Source: Candidatus Saccharimonadota bacterium
GTDB taxonomy: Bacteria; Patescibacteriota; Saccharimonadia; Saccharimonadales; Saccharimonadaceae
DNA: 43,559 bases
Reading direction: 5' to 3'
Assembly (NCBI GenBank): GCA_009778675.1
Contig: WRFU01000003.1
Coordinates: 1 to 43,559, forward strand
A program made the translations under genes and the position numbers. Below, piece after piece: positions 39,051-43,559 of the stretch. The notes beneath the pieces are model-generated. The model made no database searches. It worked only from the letters and a program-made list of their open reading frames with translations, and had not been told where the DNA came from. Within the stretch, counting starts at the first letter, position 1. Each line of letters starts with the position of its first letter.

Positions 39051-39629
39051 ATGATAAATATCGCAGTTTTTGCTTCTGGCAATGGCACAACCTTGCAAAG
39101 CATTATTGATAACATCCAGCATAAAAAGTTGGATGTTAATATAAGTTTAGTCGTGTCGAACACCAAAAATGCCTATGCCTTGCAACGGGCTAAAAGAGCC
39201 GGTATAGCTACCTACGTGATTAAAACTACCACACCAGCCGAAATGGACGCCGAGTTAGTGAAAATATTAAAAGACTATAAAATTGACTTAATCTTATTGG
39301 CCGGTTATCTAAAACTGATCGGCTCAGGGCTAATCAACAGATACACAATCGTAAATACCCACCCGGCATTATTACCAAAATTTGGCGGCAAAGGCATGTA
39401 TGGTATGAACGTACACCGCGCCGTTATTGCAGTTGGTGAAAAACAAAGCGGCGTAACCCTCCATTTTGTAAACGAACATTACGACAAAGGCAATATAATA
39501 ATGCAGACAAAAGTTAAGGTCGCGCCAAATGATACGCCAGAAAGTTTAGCCGCCAGAGTGCAGGCCGCCGAAAAGATACAATTACTAAAAGCTCTACAAA
39601 AATTCGCAGCTGGTGAATTAAAAGCTTAA
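39051..39629 (+). CDS. purN: phosphoribosylglycinamide formyltransferase
   Basis: 192 residues, normal length. The phosphate loop ASGNGTTLQ and the catalytic set Asn-x-His in NTHPALLPKFGG and Asp in HYDKGNIIM are present. The enzyme transfers a formyl group from 10-formyl-THF to GAR in purine synthesis. No other purine gene is near. It overlaps the 3' end of queA by 4 bases, tail to tail. In a reduced genome it might act on another amine; that is speculation. Confidence 0.9.
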   Translation: MINIAVFASGNGTTLQSIIDNIQHKKLDVNISLVVSNTKNAYALQRAKRAGIATYVIKTTTPAEMDAELVKILKDYKIDLILLAGYLKLIGSGLINRYTIVNTHPALLPKFGGKGMYGMNVHRAVIAVGEKQSGVTLHFVNEHYDKGNIIMQTKVKVAPNDTPESLAARVQAAEKIQLLKALQKFAAGELKA

Positions 39630-40816
39630 ATAATCAGCATGCTGTCGCCATAGCTTAAAAAATTGTATTTTTCGGCTACAGCGTGTTTATAGGCGGCGTG
39701 TAGATTATCCCAACCCGCATATGCGGCCGCTAGCATTAACACGGTGCTTTTGGGCGCATGAAAGTTGGTCAACAGCACATCTATAACCTTGAATTTGTAG
39801 CCAGGGTAAATATAAATATCGGCTTCGCCCTCTTGAGGGAAGGACACATTCCTTCCCTCAACGCCAGTCGGCAAAGCCGAGTCGCCATGGCGACCAAGCT
39901 GGCTGCTCCCATCTTTATACGCGTACTCCAACGTACGCGTAACAGTCGTGCCGATAGCCACCACGCGGTGATCAGTGGATTTGGCCGTGTTAATGGCTTC
40001 GATTGTGTCGGCTGGGATAGTGAAATATTCGGTGTGGATGTCGTGATCTTCGACATTTTGGGTACGGATTGGTAAAAATGTACCTAAGCCAACGTGTAGG
40101 GTAAGATATTTAACGATTACACCTTTACGTTGTATCTTACACAACAGTTCTTTAGTCATATTTAAACTGGCAGTTGGGGCAGCGGCTGAACCAGGGTCGT
40201 GTGCAAAAACTGTTTGATAGCGTTTGATGTCCTCGGGTGTAGCGTCACGACGCATATATGGGGGCAGGGGTGGCATGCCATGCTGCTGAGTTAATTTAAG
40301 TAGATCGATATTACTCGACACCACCGCTATACCGTTGCCTAAAAGTTCTGTAACCTTTATATCTCCTGCGGCTGTCTGTCCACCAGCGCAATTTCTGCGC
40401 CGCTCCTCGTGCCCGTCGTTACGGGACTCGTCACTGACTACCTCGCCGTTCTTCGGGAGTCGCGCAGAAATTGGCTGGTGAACAGACAGCCTGTCACCAA
40501 CTCGAAGCGAACCACGGTACATGACATGATGCTGATACCAGTTATTATCGTGACTGTGCTTTTCTAACACGATGATTTCGCGTTCAGCACCATTTGAAAC
40601 TTTGAAAAGTTTTAGACGTGATTTCATGACTTTGGTGTCATTTAGCACCAACACATCACCGGGCTGCAAAAAATCGACAAGATTGGCGTATTTGCTGTCT
40701 AATATAGCGCCAGTTTGGCGATTTAGCACTAACAGCCGGGCATCACCACGTGTTTTTGGTGGATGGGCAGCAATCAGTTCTTGGGGTAAGTGATATGAAA
40801 ACTCTGAAACCTTCAT
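39626..40816 (-). CDS. queA: S-adenosylmethionine:tRNA ribosyltransferase-isomerase with two insertions
   Basis: 396 residues against the usual ~345. QueA turns preQ1 in tRNA into epoxyqueuosine. Family motifs are intact: FSYHLPQELIAAHPP, GDVLVLNDTKVMKSRL, TASLNMT, LHVGLGTFLPI, EYFTIP and LLTNFHAPKSTVLML. Residues ~109-149 are read from a 122-bp inverted-repeat element, and residues ~304-331 from a second palindrome-rich insertion just before IYIYPGYKF. Both keep the frame. The insertions probably form surface loops. The mRNA looks leaderless (TGG-TATACT, 6 bases). Confidence 0.93.
   Translation of the reverse strand: MKVSEFSYHLPQELIAAHPPKTRGDARLLVLNRQTGAILDSKYANLVDFLQPGDVLVLNDTKVMKSRLKLFKVSNGAEREIIVLEKHSHDNNWYQHHVMYRGSLRVGDRLSVHQPISARLPKNGEVVSDESRNDGHEERRRNCAGGQTAAGDIKVTELLGNGIAVVSSNIDLLKLTQQHGMPPLPPYMRRDATPEDIKRYQTVFAHDPGSAAAPTASLNMTKELLCKIQRKGVIVKYLTLHVGLGTFLPIRTQNVEDHDIHTEYFTIPADTIEAINTAKSTDHRVVAIGTTVTRTLEYAYKDGSSQLGRHGDSALPTGVEGRNVSFPQEGEADIYIYPGYKFKVIDVLLTNFHAPKSTVLMLAAAYAGWDNLHAAYKHAVAEKYNFLSYGDSMLII
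39833..39894 (+). repeat. hairpin-rich insertion in queA
   Basis: TTGAGGGAAGG (39833-39843) pairs with CCTTCCCTCAA (39851-39861). Then CGGC-AAA-GCCG and the palindrome GTCGCCATGGCGAC (39881-39894). These sit in a protein segment absent from typical QueA. Confidence 0.7.
40370..40491 (+). repeat. 122-bp in-frame inverted-repeat element D in queA
   Basis: Left arm 40370-40400 (starts GGCTGTCTGTCCACCAGC) and right arm 40462-40491 (ends GCTGGTGAACAGACAGCC) are complementary except for one indel and one mismatch over about 30 bp, with 61 bp between. MITE-like. Confidence 0.85.
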
Positions 40817-40822
40817 TTTGCT

Positions 40823-40828
40823 AGTATA
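40823..40828 (-). promoter_or_regulatory. extended -10 promoter, leaderless queA
   Basis: TGG-TATACT on the minus strand, 6 bases before the ATG at 40816. Confidence 0.6.
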
Positions 40829-40923
40829 CCACTTAAAAAGATTGACCTAAAAGCTTAAGCGATACCATAACTATTGACAAAAACCTTAAGTTGATTCTAA
40901 GCTTATTATGGAATAATATCGAC

Positions 40924-41598
40924 ATGAGAATTCTATTAATAGAGGACGAACACAAACTAGCCAATGCTCTAAAGCGAGCCTTAGAACGCGAGCATTACGC
41001 CGTGGACGTTAGTTATGACGGTGACGATGGTTGCGCCATGGCTATGAACGAAAAGTACGATTTAATGATTATTGATCGCATGCTACCTGGTAGTCACGAT
41101 GGCCTAGAAATTGTGAAAGCGATGCGTGATAAAAAGATCCACACCCCGGTTTTGGTGTTAACAGCCATGAATACGGTGGGGGATAGGATCACTGGCTTAG
41201 ATAGTGGTGCTGATGATTATTTAACTAAACCATTTGCTCTGCAAGAGCTGCAAGCACGAGTACGGGCTTTGCTAAGGCGACCCGAAGCCCACCTAGGCAA
41301 TATACTAACAGTGGGCGATTTAGAATTAGACACCACTACCTACGAAGCCAAACGAGCTGGTCAAATGATACAACTAACCGCTAAAGAATTTGCACTATTG
41401 GAATATTTAATGCGCAACCCCGGGCGATTGCTTAGCAAAGAATCTATCATGAACCATGTGTGGGATTATGACGCTGATATTTTACCTAATACGGTAGAAG
41501 TTTACATTAAATACCTGCGTGAAAAAATCGATAAACCATTTAAAAAGCCGCTAATTCACACTGCCCGCGGTTTTGGTTACAAAATTAGCGACGTTTAG
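40924..41598 (+). CDS. OmpR/PhoB family response regulator
   Basis: 224 residues from the ATG at 40924 (MRILLIEDEHKL); the longer frame from 40891 adds no family sequence. The receiver domain has acidic E-D near residue 8, the phospho-acceptor Asp at 51 (MIIDRMLPG), Thr in LVLTAM, and Lys in YLTKPF. The winged-helix DNA-binding domain contains LTAKEFALLEYLMRNPGRLLSKESI and TVEVYIKYLREKI. Its kinase follows 43 bases downstream. A repeated CTTAAG/CTAAG motif (40874-40897) upstream might be its own binding site. Confidence 0.93.
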   Translation: MRILLIEDEHKLANALKRALEREHYAVDVSYDGDDGCAMAMNEKYDLMIIDRMLPGSHDGLEIVKAMRDKKIHTPVLVLTAMNTVGDRITGLDSGADDYLTKPFALQELQARVRALLRRPEAHLGNILTVGDLELDTTTYEAKRAGQMIQLTAKEFALLEYLMRNPGRLLSKESIMNHVWDYDADILPNTVEVYIKYLREKIDKPFKKPLIHTARGFGYKISDV

Positions 41599-41627
41599 CT
41601 AGTTTTACATCACATATAGTATCGATG

Positions 41628-41633
41628 TAAAAT
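41628..41633 (+). promoter_or_regulatory. possible -10 promoter of the histidine kinase
   Basis: TAAAAT, 8 bases before the ATG at 41642, with TG directly upstream. It may add transcription independent of the regulator gene. Confidence 0.4.
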
Positions 41634-41641
41634 AGAAGATA

Positions 41642-42628
41642 ATGAAGTATTTAACCTTAACTCAATCGGCCACCTTTAAACTGACTACTTGGTATTTGTT
41701 ATTATTGGTTGTCATTTGCTTGGTATTTAATGTCGCCATTTATGGCGCTGCCACTAGCGATATGGCAGATATCGCATTTGTTGACCAAACTCACACAGAA
41801 TATGTAGTAACTAATTTAGATGCCGTAAAAGAACATACCCTGCAGACTATGCTAAGGTTAAACATTATTATACTAATAATCGGCAGTGTGGTTTGTTATT
41901 TTCGAGCCCGTCGAGCTCTAAAACCGATCGAAGAAGCTCAACGTAACCAAATTGATTTTATTTCGAATGCTTCACACGAACTTAATACACCGCTGGCCAC
42001 GCTAAGAGCCGAAATTGAATTTATTTTAACCGATCCAAAAGCCACTAAATCTGACCTAAAAGAAGTCCTGCAAAGCAACCTAGAAGAAGTCATATCACTT
42101 TCAACCTTAACTAGTATATTGTTAAAGTTATCACATGCCCAATCGATAAAAGTAGATTTTGAAGCAGTTGATTTATATAAAGCCTTTGTCATGCGCAAAG
42201 ATAAATTACGCTACCGCCGAATCGTGCTAAAAGGCAAACCTGGTTGTATAGCAAATGTTAACCGAGCGCTGTTTCGCGATATTGCCCGAATTTTACTGAA
42301 TAATGCCCACAAATATAGCCCGCCAGACTCAAAGATCGTGCTGGAAATAGCACGTAAGGGTCGTTTTGTGACGGTATCTTTTACGAATGAGGGCGAGGGG
42401 ATTAAAAAAGAAGATTTACCACACGTATTTGACCGGTTTTACCGCAGCGATACCGCACATTCTAGCAACGGCAAGATAGAAGGTTACGGACTAGGATTGT
42501 CGATAGCTAAACAAATGGCTGAATTAATGCGTGGCCAAATCAGTGTCAAGAGTGTACCGAATAAATACACCACCTTTACTGTCCAGATACCAGCCGCTAG
42601 AGCCCGCCGTCAAAGTTTGCTACAATAA
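41642..42628 (+). CDS. sensor histidine kinase, partner of the OmpR-type regulator
   Basis: 328 residues. Two transmembrane helices (about 15-38 and 76-94) bracket a short external loop of ~37 residues. The H box FISNASHELNTPLATL has His at 112; Asn replaces the common Arg. N-box LLNNAHKYSPP, the GEGI glycine loop, the F-box and G2 YGLGLS are present. It would phosphorylate the adjacent regulator. The P-type ATPase gene starts 5 bases after its stop, so this kinase may control ion transport (inference). Confidence 0.92.
   Translation: MKYLTLTQSATFKLTTWYLLLLVVICLVFNVAIYGAATSDMADIAFVDQTHTEYVVTNLDAVKEHTLQTMLRLNIIILIIGSVVCYFRARRALKPIEEAQRNQIDFISNASHELNTPLATLRAEIEFILTDPKATKSDLKEVLQSNLEEVISLSTLTSILLKLSHAQSIKVDFEAVDLYKAFVMRKDKLRYRRIVLKGKPGCIANVNRALFRDIARILLNNAHKYSPPDSKIVLEIARKGRFVTVSFTNEGEGIKKEDLPHVFDRFYRSDTAHSSNGKIEGYGLGLSIAKQMAELMRGQISVKSVPNKYTTFTVQIPAARARRQSLLQ
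42621..42626 (+). promoter_or_regulatory. extended -10 promoter of the P-type ATPase gene
   Basis: TGC-TACAAT across the end of the kinase gene, 7 bases before the ATG at 42634. Confidence 0.55.
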
Positions 42629-42633
42629 AGCTA

Positions 42634-43559
42634 ATGCTTGAATATAATCAGTCGGTCACTGACCTTTTAACTAAACACAGTGTTAAATTAGGGCAAGGTT
42701 TAACAACCAAAAAAGCCGCTAGCTTAGTAGAAAAGTTTGGGCTCAACAAATTAACTATTAAAACCGACGCCCTATGGCGGAAACTGTTAGAACCCTTTTT
42801 AGACGTATTTATGCTAGTGCTGATCGTAGCTGGGCTTATTAGTATAGTGCAGCACCATGTAGTAGATTTTGTAATAATTATGATAATAATTGCTATTAAC
42901 GCGGCAATTTATTATATTCAACAATTTTCTACCAGTCGTATTTTAAGATCTTTGCGCAAACAGACCCAGCAAATGGTAAAAGCGTGGCGTAACGGCCAAA
43001 AAACAACCATAGGTATTGAGCAGTTGGTGCCCGGCGATATTATAGCTCTAAACGAAGGCGATCGCGTCCCGGCCGATGGACGGGTGGTAGAACTAAGCAA
43101 CTTAAAAATTGACGAAGCTATTTTAACTGGTGAATCAGAACCGATTGTTAAATCTATCAATGCCCTGCGGGGTAGTCGAGAAGTTTATGATCGTACTAAT
43201 ATGGTATTTGCTGGAACTTTTGTGATAACCGGCACGGCCACCGTATTAGTGACCAACACTGGCAATAACACCGAATATGGCCGGATCGCTAAACTAGCTA
43301 GCAACGTAACTATTCTGAGCCCCGTGCAGGTCAAGATTAATAAATTAGTAACCCAAATCGCCATAGTGGTGGGCATAATATCGCTAGTAACTTTAGTAAT
43401 TGCAATCTATCAAGGTATTCCATTTTTAAATAGTTTGCAGTTTGTAGTTGCCATGGCAGTATCGGCCGTACCAGAAGGTATGCCAGTAGCGATTTCGATT
43501 ATTTTGGCACTAGGTATGCGCCGTATGGCTGCCAAAAAAGCCCTAGTGACCAACATGCG
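42634..43559 (+). CDS. cation-transporting P-type ATPase (partial, N-terminal 308 residues)
   Basis: Runs off the window. An N-terminal cation-ATPase segment (SVTDLLTKHSVKLGQGLTTKKAASLVEKFG) is followed by the first two membrane helices. The actuator domain has VPGDIIALNEGDRVPADGR and the dephosphorylation motif TGES. Helices 3-4 follow, with PEGMPVAISI, the P2-type ion-site motif (usually PEGL). The DKTGT phosphorylation site lies beyond the end. The layout fits P2-type Ca2+/Mg2+/H+ pumps. The ion cannot be assigned from this part. Confidence 0.9.
   Translation, partial: MLEYNQSVTDLLTKHSVKLGQGLTTKKAASLVEKFGLNKLTIKTDALWRKLLEPFLDVFMLVLIVAGLISIVQHHVVDFVIIMIIIAINAAIYYIQQFSTSRILRSLRKQTQQMVKAWRNGQKTTIGIEQLVPGDIIALNEGDRVPADGRVVELSNLKIDEAILTGESEPIVKSINALRGSREVYDRTNMVFAGTFVITGTATVLVTNTGNNTEYGRIAKLASNVTILSPVQVKINKLVTQIAIVVGIISLVTLVIAIYQGIPFLNSLQFVVAMAVSAVPEGMPVAISIILALGMRRMAAKKALVTNM

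Overview
The window is compact, gene-dense bacterial chromosome using the standard code. Many genes end at TGA, and the only tRNA-Trp has anticodon CCA, so UGA is a stop. Ribosomal protein blocks (rpoA-rplQ-rplM-rpsI, secE-nusG, rplK/rplA, rplJ-rplL) are interleaved with DNA replication and repair genes (dnaX, a delta-prime-like subunit, dnaB, recR, ybaB, ung), two tRNA synthetases and envelope genes. Small proteins, an L33 without cysteines, DnaX and RecR without their zinc modules, and familiar repeat peptides ([14 protein letters not shown]) suggest a Patescibacteria/CPR genome, most likely Saccharibacteria (TM7). That placement is inference; no 16S rRNA is present.

Layout. 1-6.3 kb: rpoA end, rplQ, rplM, rpsI, a P-loop kinase, tRNA-Ala, trpS, a GNAT acetyltransferase, a pseudouridine synthase carrying two palindromic insertions, a delta-prime-like clamp-loader protein and a TPR protein. 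6.3-8.2 kb: four tRNAs, a CmpB-like membrane protein, rpmG, a small membrane protein and tRNA-Trp. 8.2-12.3 kb: a YgjP metalloprotein, a histidine kinase, a glycosyltransferase and a DMT transporter. 12.4-19.5 kb: secE-nusG, a decayed RelE/RelB pair, a sortase, a large membrane protein, rplK, rplA and a HIT protein. 19.6-22 kb: a nucleoside phosphorylase and a radical SAM/SPASM enzyme followed by a 48-residue peptide gene, with its own promoter and terminator. 22-24.8 kb: rplJ and rplL with structured leaders, two tiny membrane ORFs and small unknown genes. 24.9-34.8 kb: dnaX-dnaB-membrane protein, a coiled-coil protein, ybaB-recR, small membrane proteins, a DHH phosphoesterase and cysS. 34.8-43.6 kb: an AI-2E family protein, tgt, ung, an MBL-fold hydrolase, purN, queA, a two-component system and the start of a P-type ATPase.

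Four observations stand out. (1) The radical SAM/SPASM plus Cys-Cys peptide cassette (20286-21927) looks like an unassigned RiPP pathway. (2) Many genes are preceded by an extended -10 box (TGn-TAnnnT) exactly 6 bases before the start codon, so their mRNAs should be leaderless; ribosomal and operon-internal genes instead have Shine-Dalgarno sites. (3) Several palindromic element families sit in frame inside genes (pseudouridine synthase, rplA, dnaX, DHH protein, queA) or exactly on stop codons. One family grows a 21-bp tandem tail that is read as VQDD-type heptads. (4) Structured RNAs lie in front of rplK, rplA, rplJ and rplL; the one between rplJ and rplL is about 170 nt and is not a type I recognise.
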